DNA of 64,000 nt from Flavobacteriales bacterium (GTDB lineage: Bacteria > Bacteroidota > Bacteroidia > Flavobacteriales > Schleiferiaceae): assembly GCA_002707525.1 (NCBI GenBank), contig PAND01000026.1:36965-100964 (forward strand), in the 5' to 3' direction. Below the pieces are notes generated by a model, which was given only the letters and a program-made list of their open reading frames with translations, was not told the DNA's origin and did not search any database. A program made the position numbers and the translations under genes. Positions 9,694 through 16,594 of the stretch are shown piece by piece (position 1 is the stretch's first letter; each line of letters opens with the position of its first letter).

Positions 9694-10152
9694 TCATTCC
9701 TCCGACGATTCGGGTAGGTCTTCAATATATTGGCTAATGTCTTGAATGAAATCTAACCTATCATTGAATATCTCTTGGCCGTGGATATTTTTACTCATTT
9801 CCTTGTCAAATATCGCCCTCACCATTGGGCTACCTGAAAACAAAAACGCAAGACCATCTTGTAAATCTTCTATACTCCAAGCATTTGCCCCCAACATCGC
9901 CCCTAGTTTCTTAATGATAAGAACACATTTGCTTAAGTCCTCAACGTCTGCATCTATTTGCTCCTTGATTGCTTGGCGGTCGCCCAATGAAGCAACTACT
10001 TGATAGTACCCATATGTAGGTTGCTTGAATAGATTTAGTGCCAGAGATATGTGTTCAGGGTTGTCACCTGAGTACTTTTCTTTAGCGTAGTTCTCGGCTA
10101 TCTCCATCCAATACGCAGTTCGTGCTTCTATTACTTCTCTATTCCTTCCCAT
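9694..10152 (-). CDS. Hypothetical helical protein, 152 aa
   Basis: Soluble, predicted all-helical protein with an acidic C-terminus (EDLPESSEE). No cysteine pairs, P-loop or nuclease signature were found. It follows the possible nuclease at 10157-10531 with a 4-base gap, so it is co-transcribed and perhaps co-translated with it. Function unknown. Confidence 0.6.
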   Translation of the reverse strand: MGRNREVIEARTAYWMEIAENYAKEKYSGDNPEHISLALNLFKQPTYGYYQVVASLGDRQAIKEQIDADVEDLSKCVLIIKKLGAMLGANAWSIEDLQDGLAFLFSGSPMVRAIFDKEMSKNIHGQEIFNDRLDFIQDISQYIEDLPESSEE

Positions 10153-10156
10153 ACTA

Positions 10157-10531
10157 TCACATTATCAGTCGAGGGTTGTATTCATGCTTTGCGCTGTGCA
10201 AAATCCACTTGCCAAATAAATCTGGGTGGTATTTTTCTGACTTTTTCTCTAGGAAATCTTCGTTTGTCTCAGACCATAGAACTTCAATGATAGGGAGAAC
10301 GTGAGTGGGTGCAATAATATCAGGTCTGACCCCTGTCTTGAGTCTGGCTTCGGTTGCAAAAGGTAAGCCCATCTCAAGTAGTGTAATACATATCTCACAC
10401 ACTCGCAGGTTATGTTCCCTAGTATTTGCTACGCTGAGTTTAATCTTACCCCAATCAGGTTTGTAAGAGGTATCACCATGTATACGCCACCAGTCATTAA
10501 CTTCCTTCTGTACCTTACTGGATAACTTCAT
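10157..10531 (-). CDS. Possible PD-(D/E)XK endonuclease, 124 aa
   Basis: The core reads E-A-R-L-x3-RPDII, then LPIIEVLWSE, then a lysine-rich helix (EKKSEKY). A Glu, then PD, then E-x-L/V on a beta strand is the PD-(D/E)XK arrangement of small restriction-like and Holliday-junction nucleases. The usual Lys after the last acidic residue is not at its classic place, so the call is tentative. A cytosolic role in recombination or host DNA attack would fit the replication operon. Its ATG overlaps the stop of the small membrane gene before it. Confidence 0.35.
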   Translation of the reverse strand: MKLSSKVQKEVNDWWRIHGDTSYKPDWGKIKLSVANTREHNLRVCEICITLLEMGLPFATEARLKTGVRPDIIAPTHVLPIIEVLWSETNEDFLEKKSEKYHPDLFGKWILHSAKHEYNPRLIM

Positions 10532-10656
10532 AGAAACTCAACCCCTATACCAAAACCAACAACAAAACAAACACCATTGATTAGAATGCGCTCCAAAGTA
10601 CTTACTTTGAACGGTTTGAATAGAAACCGCTCGATATCATCAAACATAGACTTCAT
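10528..10656 (-). CDS. Small single-span membrane protein, 42 aa
   Basis: The ATG at 10656 opens MKSMFDDIERFLFKPFKV, followed by a hydrophobic C-terminal segment (GVCFVVGFGIGVEF) long enough for one membrane span. The TGA overlaps the next ATG (ATGA), as in many gene pairs of this operon, which supports a real gene. No function can be assigned. Confidence 0.55.
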   Translation of the reverse strand: MKSMFDDIERFLFKPFKVSTLERILINGVCFVVGFGIGVEFL

Positions 10657-10660
10657 GCTA

Positions 10661-11239
10661 TCACTTCTTCAATGAATTAATGACACGGTAAACTTTGTTG
10701 TAGTTGCTGTTGAGTCTGGAAGCAATGTCTTTAGTACTTAACCCCTTATTGTAAAGGTCTGCAACTGACTGGACAAATTCTCTGTCTGTATTCAATAGGG
10801 AAGGTCTTCCTCCACTCTTCTTGGACTTAGCAATACCTGCCTTAACAGATACACTACTCATGTTAGAGAAATATTCTCCACTAAAGAACAAAGCCTCCAT
10901 TTTAGGCAGGTCTTTGATTCCACCCATTACTCCCAATGAAGGAGCACAAGCGACTATAACTTCTGGTACGTTTTTCATGACCTTGGCAATAACAGGAACA
11001 AACCTGTGTCTTTCACCATTAGACCATGCTTCTAAAGAGAATAGTAGCAACCCTTTGACCTTACCTGCATCAATGAGCCTACTTAGGTCATTCCATCCAT
11101 CTTCGCCTTCATTGAAACCATCATAGTATAATTTGGGGGCTTCCCAACCCAAATCAATTAGCCTAGATTGAATAATTTCCATGTAAGGTTCGACTGGGTA
11201 TTTCTTCTTCGGGTCCGTGTATATGTATACTGCTTTCAT
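10661..11239 (-). CDS. Serine-resolvase-like protein without catalytic serine
   Basis: The 192-residue layout matches a small serine recombinase: an N-terminal alpha/beta domain with a SLEAWSNGERH segment where resolvases have xLDRLxRs, then GGRPS and a Hin-type helix-turn-helix (LYNKGLSTKDIASRLNSNYN near residues 160-183). The expected Y-x-R-V-S nucleophile motif near the start is replaced by YIYTDP, so Ser and the adjacent Arg are missing. It probably binds DNA, perhaps as a regulator or site-specific partner of the intact serine recombinase at 16595, but should not cut. It overlaps the HNH gene by ATGA. Confidence 0.6.
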   Translation of the reverse strand: MKAVYIYTDPKKKYPVEPYMEIIQSRLIDLGWEAPKLYYDGFNEGEDGWNDLSRLIDAGKVKGLLLFSLEAWSNGERHRFVPVIAKVMKNVPEVIVACAPSLGVMGGIKDLPKMEALFFSGEYFSNMSSVSVKAGIAKSKKSGGRPSLLNTDREFVQSVADLYNKGLSTKDIASRLNSNYNKVYRVINSLKK

Positions 11240-11682
11240 TCTATTTTTCCTCCGTGTAGTGCGTCATGTACTTCTTCTAAGGTAATCATACCTTGGAACA
11301 TTACTGCGACTGTTTGACATGACTCGTAAGGTTTAGGAGTAGACATTATTACACGAATAACATTGTCATCATCCTCAAATACCCCACAATCATTTAGATA
11401 CTTCCTAAGTGCAAAGAAGGTGGGTTTCTTTTTCTTTTTCATTTCCCAATTCATGCGAGTCTGTTCTGGCATGAGATGGTCATAGAATCCTCCTTCGTTA
11501 TGTACACGCCAGTGGCACGATTCACATAGAGGAACTTTTACTTCCGGTTCATACGAGATATGGTGTATCTCAAGGAACGTACCTCCTGTGCTCTTGATAC
11601 CTTCAACAATGTCTTCTGTCCAACGGAATATACCGCATATCACACAAGACTCTACCTCGGTAATAGTTGCTTCTGGGTCCAT
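11236..11682 (-). CDS. HNH endonuclease-like protein
   Basis: A CVIC pair near the N-terminus, EIHHISY (the His-His core of the HNH motif), then PLCESCHWRVH, giving the second zinc knuckle and the final His. This is the classical zinc-bound beta-beta-alpha-Me nuclease fold, about 148 residues with a helical tail. The ATG at 11682 overlaps the previous stop as TGATG and is preferred over an upstream TTG. HNH proteins in viruses act in packaging, homing or recombination. The neighbours here favour replication or recombination. Confidence 0.7.
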   Translation of the reverse strand: MDPEATITEVESCVICGIFRWTEDIVEGIKSTGGTFLEIHHISYEPEVKVPLCESCHWRVHNEGGFYDHLMPEQTRMNWEMKKKKKPTFFALRKYLNDCGVFEDDDNVIRVIMSTPKPYESCQTVAVMFQGMITLEEVHDALHGGKIE

Positions 11683-11915
11683 CAATAGCCCTCCTTGTAC
11701 ATAATGAATCTAAATGCCGCAATCAGGATTACAATTACTGATATCAATACCGCAGTAGAATTAGCCAATAGGATATCCGCTATGTATGATACGGGGTAAT
11801 GCCAAGGATTGCCTTCTGTCATACTGACTAGGCTTGCAAATGCAAAGATAACGCCTCCGAAGAATAGGTACTGCCTTACAGCGTACCAATCCCACCCCAT
11901 GTAATCATCCCACAT
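11682..11915 (-). CDS. Membrane protein, 77 aa, two spans
   Basis: Starts MWDDYMGWDWYAV and has two hydrophobic segments (about residues 15-32 and 50-70) with a short loop between them, ending MYKEGY. It has the form of small viral or phage membrane proteins, but no motif reveals its role. It is tightly packed between a small basic protein and the HNH gene. Confidence 0.6.
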   Translation of the reverse strand: MWDDYMGWDWYAVRQYLFFGGVIFAFASLVSMTEGNPWHYPVSYIADILLANSTAVLISVIVILIAAFRFIMYKEGY

Positions 11916-11916
11916 G

Positions 11917-12009
11917 TTACTTCCTCCTTTTGACTAGTCCCATGAACCACTTAATGAGCGACTTTCTTTTGGGGTTCTTAGGTAAGTCCCTAGTCACTAC
12001 GGTTGTCAT
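11917..12009 (-). CDS. Small basic protein, 30 aa
   Basis: MTTVVTRDLPKNPKRKSLIKW and a lysine/arginine tail. The start overlaps the nuclease stop (ATGA) and the stop is one base before the next ATG. It resembles in style the other short basic proteins at 14860-14982 and 17458-17568, which share a Trp-Phe next to a K/R-rich helix. It may be a nucleic-acid or membrane-surface binding peptide. Weakly supported. Confidence 0.4.
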   Translation of the reverse strand: MTTVVTRDLPKNPKRKSLIKWFMGLVKRRK

Positions 12010-13064
12010 TCCTTAGCACCTTCTCTGTCCGCAATGAGTCTTGAATAGCACTCATCCTTTACGTCACAAAGTTTGTCGCAATGTGAGTAGCCGTTACCTG
12101 CGGGATTTCTAGTAAAGAATCCATCTTGGTAGTCGTTATTGAAGTCGGAGATAAGTAAGAACGCTTTAACTCGCTCAAGCAATTGCTTAACATCTGCCTT
12201 AGTGCGTGTAGTACTGTGTAGCATTACTTCTGCTTTCTTCTTATTCTCGGACTCTTGGTAATCAGGGTGTAATTGTTTAACGATTGAAATGTAATGGAAT
12301 ATAATTTCACCCACTTCATCACCGAGCATAATTGCAGCATACCAATCAGCCTGTATTTCTGCATCAGCCCTCTCGGTACAAAACTGCCACTGCTTGTTTA
12401 TGTTGGCGGTTTTCCAGTCACCGATTTCATTCTCATTGAATACGATATCGAGTTTACCACGAAGATATACTCCTAAGTCTGGGAAGAACCTACGATAGTC
12501 TACTTCGCATCCAACATCTATAGAATCCATAAGAGGTAATTTACCTGATTGATGTTCACCGATATAGCAAGCAACCCAGTATTGTACTGTCTTTATTGCT
12601 CTCTCCATTGCAGTGTCTCCGCTACCATCTACTACCCCTACTTCATGCAAAGGTGTACCGTTGTGCGGCTTTCTATAGATTGACTCATGGTAAATAGAGC
12701 CTTCTTTTTTCTTGGAACTGTACGGCTTAGGGTAGCCCATTGTGCCATCGACACCATAGCCGCCCTTTTCTCTCTCATACTCTTCCATGAAGGTACTTCT
12801 TGCGATATCTAAAATCAAATCCATATCAGCATCGAAACCTTTACGGATTGTGTTGTGGTATACTTCTACAGCACCATGGAAAGCACTACCCATAGGCAAT
12901 GCTGCTCCCTTACGCTTTCGATTCTTAGTTTTATCAATACGCTCAAGCAAAAACTTGTACATACAGTTCAGTCCATCCTTCATTTTGGATTGACTTAACT
13001 CATTCTTTGCCCATGCGGAGTCATCTGGCATTCTTTCTAATGCCCATGCAGCCTCATTCGTCAT
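12006..13064 (-). CDS. RecB/Cas4-like PD-(D/E)XK nuclease
   Basis: About 352 residues with the RecB-family exonuclease order: an N-terminal tract with GSAFHGAVEV (motif with the conserved His), a central GKLDIV (motif II Asp), IGDWKTAN (motif III D-x-K) and a QADWYA helix matching the QxxxY motif. The C-terminus has cysteines (CDKLCDVKDEC) that, as in Cas4 and AddB, may form an iron-sulfur cluster with an upstream Cys. All catalytic residues look present. The likely role is single-strand or end-directed exonuclease in replication and recombination. The ATG at 13064 has a purine-rich GAGG upstream and is preferred over a TTG at 13088. Confidence 0.85.
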   Translation of the reverse strand: MTNEAAWALERMPDDSAWAKNELSQSKMKDGLNCMYKFLLERIDKTKNRKRKGAALPMGSAFHGAVEVYHNTIRKGFDADMDLILDIARSTFMEEYEREKGGYGVDGTMGYPKPYSSKKKEGSIYHESIYRKPHNGTPLHEVGVVDGSGDTAMERAIKTVQYWVACYIGEHQSGKLPLMDSIDVGCEVDYRRFFPDLGVYLRGKLDIVFNENEIGDWKTANINKQWQFCTERADAEIQADWYAAIMLGDEVGEIIFHYISIVKQLHPDYQESENKKKAEVMLHSTTRTKADVKQLLERVKAFLLISDFNNDYQDGFFTRNPAGNGYSHCDKLCDVKDECYSRLIADREGAKE

Positions 13065-13272
13065 TGTCCTCGACCTCTTGCTTAACAACAGTAAAACCGA
13101 TGTTCATAGGAATCTCGCCCATTTTACGAGCATCCTTGATGAAGTCCACGTAGGCTTTCAGTTTGTCTTTATCGTCAAACTCTTTCCTGATACTTCCCTT
13201 GATGTTGTGCAGGTCAAGGTCTTTATCCGTGTTCTTCCAGTCTAGTTGTAGCAATAGCCATTTTGTTTTCAT
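13054..13272 (-). CDS. Hypothetical protein, 72 aa
   Basis: Compact alpha/beta protein starting MKTKWLLLQLDW, with lysine- and aspartate-rich helices. No domain recognised. It precedes the RecB-like nuclease and overlaps it by about 11 bases, so the two may be coupled or partner proteins. Confidence 0.6.
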   Translation of the reverse strand: MKTKWLLLQLDWKNTDKDLDLHNIKGSIRKEFDDKDKLKAYVDFIKDARKMGEIPMNIGFTVVKQEVEDNDE

Positions 13273-13338
13273 ATATTTTCCTCCTTATTTCATGTGGATT
13301 ATAGGGATTGCCCCTGTTTTCCAAAAACCCATTTAAGG

Positions 13339-13839
13339 TTAGTTGTCATCCTCCGTTGGCGGGTTGTTTGCTAACACCAAAGAAATCTTCCTTGCAATGT
13401 CAGCGTTCTTACCTTTCTTATTTTGGGCGACTCTTTCCATAAACTTCCTATCCCATAGAACACACTCAAGAAGGGACTTGCCCTTCAATTCTGGTCCGCC
13501 AAACGGGAACCTTGTCATGGTTGCGGCACGATACTCTTTATCGTTAGCATCCTTCTTTGTCATCTTGGGTTTTGGTTGAATGTTCTTCTCTGGTTCGATA
13601 ACAGAGGGCTTATTTTCGTAAACGGTTTCTGTTTCTTTTACGAAATCTACGTTTGCTACCTGTTTTTCTGTTTCAGTGACCATCGGTTCAGTTGGCACGT
13701 GAGAAATTGAAACACCACTGGTGTTCTGCGATGGGTCTTGGACGAAGCCCCCGAAGAAGCGTTCCATGATTTGTTGAGCCGATAATCGCTCACGGGAACC
13801 GTCGTCGTAGTAAATTACCACGCCTTCTATTTTCTTCAT
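13339..13839 (-). CDS. Hypothetical protein with disordered centre, 166 aa
   Basis: Starts MKKIEGVVIYYDDGS at the ATG within a TAATG overlap with the previous stop, with GGAGG upstream. A longer start at 13863 lies inside the previous gene and is less likely. Residues about 40-100 are low-complexity and Pro/Glu/Lys-rich, hence disordered. The C-terminal 60 residues form a likely helical domain (LLECVLWDRKFMERVAQNKK). Not recognised. Confidence 0.6.
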   Translation of the reverse strand: MKKIEGVVIYYDDGSRERLSAQQIMERFFGGFVQDPSQNTSGVSISHVPTEPMVTETEKQVANVDFVKETETVYENKPSVIEPEKNIQPKPKMTKKDANDKEYRAATMTRFPFGGPELKGKSLLECVLWDRKFMERVAQNKKGKNADIARKISLVLANNPPTEDDN

Positions 13840-14159
13840 TACTCTTCCTCCTCCATTTCCCAACGTTCGGCTTCTCCGTAAGACTCCGCTAAAGCCTCCT
13901 CAACCGAGAATGTTTCTGGTAGTATTTCCTCGTAAGGTCCCTCAGCAGGAGAACCTGCAACGTAATTGGAACCGTAGCGATGGCCATCTACCATGTAAGG
14001 TTCCCAACCGCCATGATTCCAAAACTTCTCATTGAAGGCTTTCTTGAAGGCGAGGGCGTCTTCTTTTGTTTCAAAAAGGTACTCTTGAGTAGGCATTTCA
14101 TCAATGAAGTGTTCATCGTCATAGCCATTGAACCAGACTCTAACCATCCATCTGCTCAT
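13839..14159 (-). CDS. Hypothetical acidic protein, 106 aa
   Basis: MSRWMVRVWFNGYDD followed by a tract with FETKEDALAFKKAF, resembling small phage alpha/beta proteins that carry an ETKEDAxAF segment. The C-terminus is strongly acidic (EMEEEE). It overlaps both neighbours by a few bases. Function unknown. Confidence 0.6.
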   Translation of the reverse strand: MSRWMVRVWFNGYDDEHFIDEMPTQEYLFETKEDALAFKKAFNEKFWNHGGWEPYMVDGHRYGSNYVAGSPAEGPYEEILPETFSVEEALAESYGEAERWEMEEEE

Positions 14160-14350
14160 TGTGAAGCCTCCATTCTTTTCTCAAAGCAAACAAGGCATTC
14201 TATTCCTAATAGTAAGGGAATAAACAATGGCGTGCAATTAGGGAATATCTCTTCACATGTGGTGCACTCAAAGTGTGCGCCCTCATGCTCATCGTACAAG
14301 TCTAACTCTTCTTTGTACAATTTATTCCACGCTTCTTCAATTGGGGTCAT
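14156..14350 (-). CDS. Small zinc-knuckle protein, 64 aa
   Basis: Contains FECTTCEEIFPNC and later CLVC, a likely four-cysteine zinc site around a hydrophobic strand. The start overlaps the preceding gene's stop (ATGA) and the end overlaps the following ATG. It belongs to a run of tiny zinc-binding genes between 14156 and 15578. Confidence 0.6.
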   Translation of the reverse strand: MTPIEEAWNKLYKEELDLYDEHEGAHFECTTCEEIFPNCTPLFIPLLLGIECLVCFEKRMEASQ

Positions 14351-14469
14351 TGTGAATCCTCCGCATGTATGAACACAATATCGTGATAGCCACAGTCGTC
14401 ACACTCCAAAAGTAATCGCCTTGGCTCGAATAGGTGTCTTATCATTATATCCGCACAATCGCAACTCAT
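14347..14469 (-). CDS. Zinc-ribbon microprotein, 40 aa
   Basis: The ATG at 14469 encodes MSCDCADIMIRHLFEP and later CDDCGYHD: a CxC plus CxxC pair. ATGA overlaps at both ends with its neighbours strongly support translation. Likely a zinc-stabilised binding peptide. Confidence 0.6.
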   Translation of the reverse strand: MSCDCADIMIRHLFEPRRLLLECDDCGYHDIVFIHAEDSQ

Positions 14470-14909
14470 TGTGAAGCCCTCCTTTGACGGCGTTCCTGTC
14501 GTATTTCCCAATCTTTGGCAGGGTCAGTTGGGGCCTTTCTTTTGTTCCGGCGTTCCTGTCGCTTCTTCTTATCGCATACTTTACAGTATGAACCGAAGCC
14601 TAGTTTACCGTTGCCGGTGTAGAAGTTTTCTTTGTTAGCGACCAGTATTTCTTTACAGATACGGCACTCTTTGGTGAGGCCTTTCTCTTCTGCAAATTTA
14701 CGGTGACGCTCATTCTTACGCAATTGTTTCTGGTACTCATGTTGAGCCTTCATAGGCGCATTGAAACGCTTCTCACGCTTATGCGCAGCATCACAAGGCT
14801 TACACCATGACTGATAACCATCAGTAGCGTGTTGGTTCAAACCAAATTCATTCGCAGGCTTATTTTCTTTGCACTTTGAGCATTTCTTTTGTTTTTGTTT
14901 TGTTGTCAT
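14466..14909 (-). CDS. Protein with two zinc modules resembling endonuclease VII/HNH zinc sites
   Basis: About 147 residues with two copies of one unit: CSKCKENKPANEF...WCKPCD in the first half and CRICKEILVANKENF...YCKVCD in the second. CxxCxxxKP-x-x-F followed 20-25 residues later by CxxC is the zinc-binding unit common in phage proteins annotated near recombination endonuclease VII and HNH enzymes. Catalytic His/Asn residues are not evident. The linker and tail are very rich in Lys and Arg, so nucleic-acid binding is likely. Confidence 0.6.
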   Translation of the reverse strand: MTTKQKQKKCSKCKENKPANEFGLNQHATDGYQSWCKPCDAAHKREKRFNAPMKAQHEYQKQLRKNERHRKFAEEKGLTKECRICKEILVANKENFYTGNGKLGFGSYCKVCDKKKRQERRNKRKAPTDPAKDWEIRQERRQRRASQ

Positions 14910-14982
14910 TTGGCTTCCTCCTAAAACCGTAAAGTGCTTTGAACCATCTTGGCATTAGTGATTCAAAGGCACTGGATATCAT
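14860..14982 (-). CDS. Small basic protein, 40 aa, overlapping
   Basis: The ATG at 14982 overlaps the TGA of the preceding gene (ATGA). The frame encodes MISSAFESLMPRWFKALYGF and a Lys-rich tail, and runs about 50 bases into the following gene in another frame. The coupling argues for translation; the long overlap argues against. It resembles the other short Trp-Phe basic peptides in the window. Confidence 0.35.
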   Translation of the reverse strand: MISSAFESLMPRWFKALYGFRRKPNDNKTKTKEMLKVQRK

Positions 14983-15197
14983 TCATCTTCCTCCAATTCT
15001 TCATAGCATGAAGCACATACTATGTCGTCTGAGTTAGGTACTTCTTCCCATTCATGGTCGTCGTTAAAGAACCGACCACAGTTAGGGCATTCATTACATT
15101 CGCAACTAGATGCTCTACGTTCACAGCATTCCATTACAGGGTCAGTGTGGTCGTCAAACGCACCCCAGTCCATACCGTCAGGATAATTACTTAACAT
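14979..15197 (-). CDS. Zinc-binding acidic protein, 72 aa
   Basis: From the ATG at 15197 (preceded by GGAGG, inside a TAATG overlap) it encodes MLSNYPDGMDWGAFDD, then CECNECPNCGRFF and CASCYEELEEDE. That gives two or more CxxC knuckles. Very acidic elsewhere. No function is recognisable; it is part of the zinc-protein cluster. Confidence 0.6.
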   Translation of the reverse strand: MLSNYPDGMDWGAFDDHTDPVMECCERRASSCECNECPNCGRFFNDDHEWEEVPNSDDIVCASCYEELEEDE

Positions 15198-15337
15198 TAG
15201 ATTACCTCCGTATATGAACAATAAGTACAACCAAATAAAGCAGATTGTCGCCTCTTGGTGTCGGTAGTATTCTTTTTCCTACTCTTGATAATACCAAATC
15301 CACGCTTACCGCAGTTAGGACAAACTAGGCCACTCAT
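15197..15337 (-). CDS. TFIIS-like zinc-ribbon microprotein, 46 aa
   Basis: Start ATG at 15337 (ATGA overlap with the gene before it). CPNCGKRG, a basic hairpin region, then CTYCSYTEVI. CxxC at both ends with a basic middle and a closing aromatic resembles the C-terminal zinc ribbon of TFS/TFIIS and small archaeal ribbons, but the catalytic Asp-Glu of TFIIS is not seen. Confidence 0.55.
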   Translation of the reverse strand: MSGLVCPNCGKRGFGIIKSRKKNTTDTKRRQSALFGCTYCSYTEVI

Positions 15338-15480
15338 TGTAAAGCCCCCGTAATTCTTACTTGAGTATGTTTGGTGTATAGTATGCACTTTGATGCCGAC
15401 TTTCGTGCATCTAAAAGATTGTGAGTGTTTGCAAATAGCACCCAATTCTTACCGTCTGCTGAACCTTCTACTCTAATCAT
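15334..15480 (-). CDS. Hypothetical protein, 48 aa
   Basis: MIRVEGSADGKNWVLFANTH and later QVRITGALQ: alternating strands and one helix. ATGA overlaps with the genes on both sides support it. Not recognised. Confidence 0.5.
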   Translation of the reverse strand: MIRVEGSADGKNWVLFANTHNLLDARKSASKCILYTKHTQVRITGALQ

Positions 15481-15578
15481 TCAATCACCTCGTCACAGCG
15501 AGTGCAGGAAGTCGGATGGCAGCCTGAGTGTCTAGGCACTGGTTCTTCGCATTCACAAGTCAACCGTTTAACCCCCAT
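15477..15578 (-). CDS. Zinc-knuckle peptide, 33 aa
   Basis: MGVKRLTCECEEPVPRH, then HPTSCTRCDEVIE: CxC, two His and CxxC in 33 residues, likely zinc-bound. Its start lies inside the end of the winged-helix gene and its stop overlaps the next ATG. Confidence 0.45.
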   Translation of the reverse strand: MGVKRLTCECEEPVPRHSGCHPTSCTRCDEVIE

Positions 15579-15817
15579 ACGCATACATTATACGAGCCAG
15601 ATAGTGCAGAATGCACGGTGTCCGAGTCTATTTTTACGAAATAGTGATACTTCGCTAAGAGGTTTCCTACTTCCGAAGGAGTCGAACCGTATCTTGTTGT
15701 AGTGTTGATATGTTCAAGTATTTGCCTAGTATTCCTAGGCCCTTTTTCGTCAAGGTAGTTGATTATCTTCGTTAGTGTTTTTATGTGTCTTGTTCCTCTT
15801 GGTACTACTGGTTTCAT
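15560..15817 (-). CDS. Winged-helix DNA-binding protein, 85 aa
   Basis: Pattern of a single winged helix: IKTLTKIINYLDEKGPRNTR (helix 1 and turn), QILEHINTTTRYGSTPSEVG (helix-turn-helix), then NLLAKYHYFVKI (wing) and a closing VWGL strand. This form is common in archaeal virus and phage regulators. As the second gene of the replication operon it may control early transcription. It overlaps the first gene by ATGA. Confidence 0.6.
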   Translation of the reverse strand: MKPVVPRGTRHIKTLTKIINYLDEKGPRNTRQILEHINTTTRYGSTPSEVGNLLAKYHYFVKIDSDTVHSALSGSYNVCVWGLNG

Positions 15818-16158
15818 GCTAAGTCCTCTCCTGTTGGTATTGTATTGAATAATTCTATTGGTGCCAGTCCCGAATAATAGTTCACGTCTGCAACGCCCAT
15901 TAGTAGACAGTCGCCTTCATGCCATAGTAGATTTTCAAATACATTCGACACATAGCGAACCAATGAAGAAGTGTGGCCAATGACTTGACCATCTTCCCCA
16001 CATAACGGGGCTTCTCCATAGTTATCAACCCATTCCTTGAATTTGCCGTGAGCATACCAAGGATGGATAGTTTCGTTCAGTGGGTGCTTGACCAAAAGAA
16101 CGCAATCTTCCAGTCTTCCTTCAAATTCTACAATAGTGGTGTTTTCTTCTGACGCCAT
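15814..16158 (-). CDS. Hypothetical first gene of the replication operon, 114 aa
   Basis: Acidic, soluble alpha/beta protein beginning MASEENTTIVEFEGRLED, with tryptophan-containing segments (HPWYAHGKFKEWVDNYG and NLLWHEGDC). No family recognised. The start is supported by a TATA box about 29 bases upstream, giving a nearly leaderless message. Confidence 0.65.
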   Translation of the reverse strand: MASEENTTIVEFEGRLEDCVLLVKHPLNETIHPWYAHGKFKEWVDNYGEAPLCGEDGQVIGHTSSLVRYVSNVFENLLWHEGDCLLMGVADVNYYSGLAPIELFNTIPTGEDLA

Positions 16159-16180
16159 GTCCCTTATACAGTTGTGACCG

Positions 16181-16190
16181 GTTTATAGTG
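16181..16190 (-). promoter_or_regulatory. TATA box of the minus-strand replication operon
   Basis: Read on the minus strand, CACTATAAAC is a good archaeal TATA element, centred about 27 bases before the ATG at 16158. A BRE-like purine stretch is not obvious. This promoter would drive the genes down to polB. Confidence 0.55.
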
Positions 16191-16195
16191 TTTCT

Positions 16196-16560
16196 CCTAA
16201 CCCCCTTTTGCGAAAACATACCCTTTAGTAGAAAACGTAGGTTTCCTATACCTAGTTTTGCGAAACGGAGCCTAACAAAAAAATCTTGAAACTCTCCTTT
16301 GGTCCAAATGCCCCTGTTCGGACATCCCCACTTGCTGATTAAGGGACAATCGCCAGTTTTTGGGGTATTTACCCCTTATACCCCCTACTTAGAGGGGTAA
16401 AATAGGAAAACATGCCATATGTGGCCTCTACACCCCGTTGTAGGGGTTTGGGTCCTATCATACCCCCTAATCGAAACAACGGCCTGCAGGGGTAGTTTAT
16501 GCGAGTCCCTTAGTCAGTAGCAGGGTATTTCACCCCTAAAGGGCTTAACACAAACACCCC
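16196..16560. other. Gene-free control region with GGGGT/ACCCC repeats, possible origin
   Basis: About 400 bases between divergent promoters hold no gene. By eye I count about ten short GGGGT or ACCCC runs in both orientations, several forming hairpins: GGGGTA-tt-TACCCC near 16357-16370, and ACCCC-gttgta-GGGGT near 16432-16447. A divergent switch point with clustered iteron-like repeats fits a replication origin or a shared regulatory region. G-rich runs could also form G-quadruplexes. No initiator gene was recognised to support the origin idea. Confidence 0.45.
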
Positions 16561-16587
16561 TTTGTTTATAATCGACTTGTGTTAAGC
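16543..16587 (+). promoter_or_regulatory. Inverted repeat bracketing the TATA box of the serine recombinase gene
   Basis: GCTTAACACAA (16543-16553) and its exact complement TTGTGTTAAGC (16577-16587) flank a 23-base spacer. The spacer contains TTTATAAT (16565-16572), a TATA element 30 bases before the ATG at 16595. A dimeric protein on these arms would block TBP, so this looks like a repressor operator. It could also be the recombinase's own crossover site. Confidence 0.65.
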
Positions 16588-16594
16588 ATTAGAT

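Noticed and set aside
16196..16560. CRISPR array
   Set aside because: The repeats are short, irregular and lack regular spacers.
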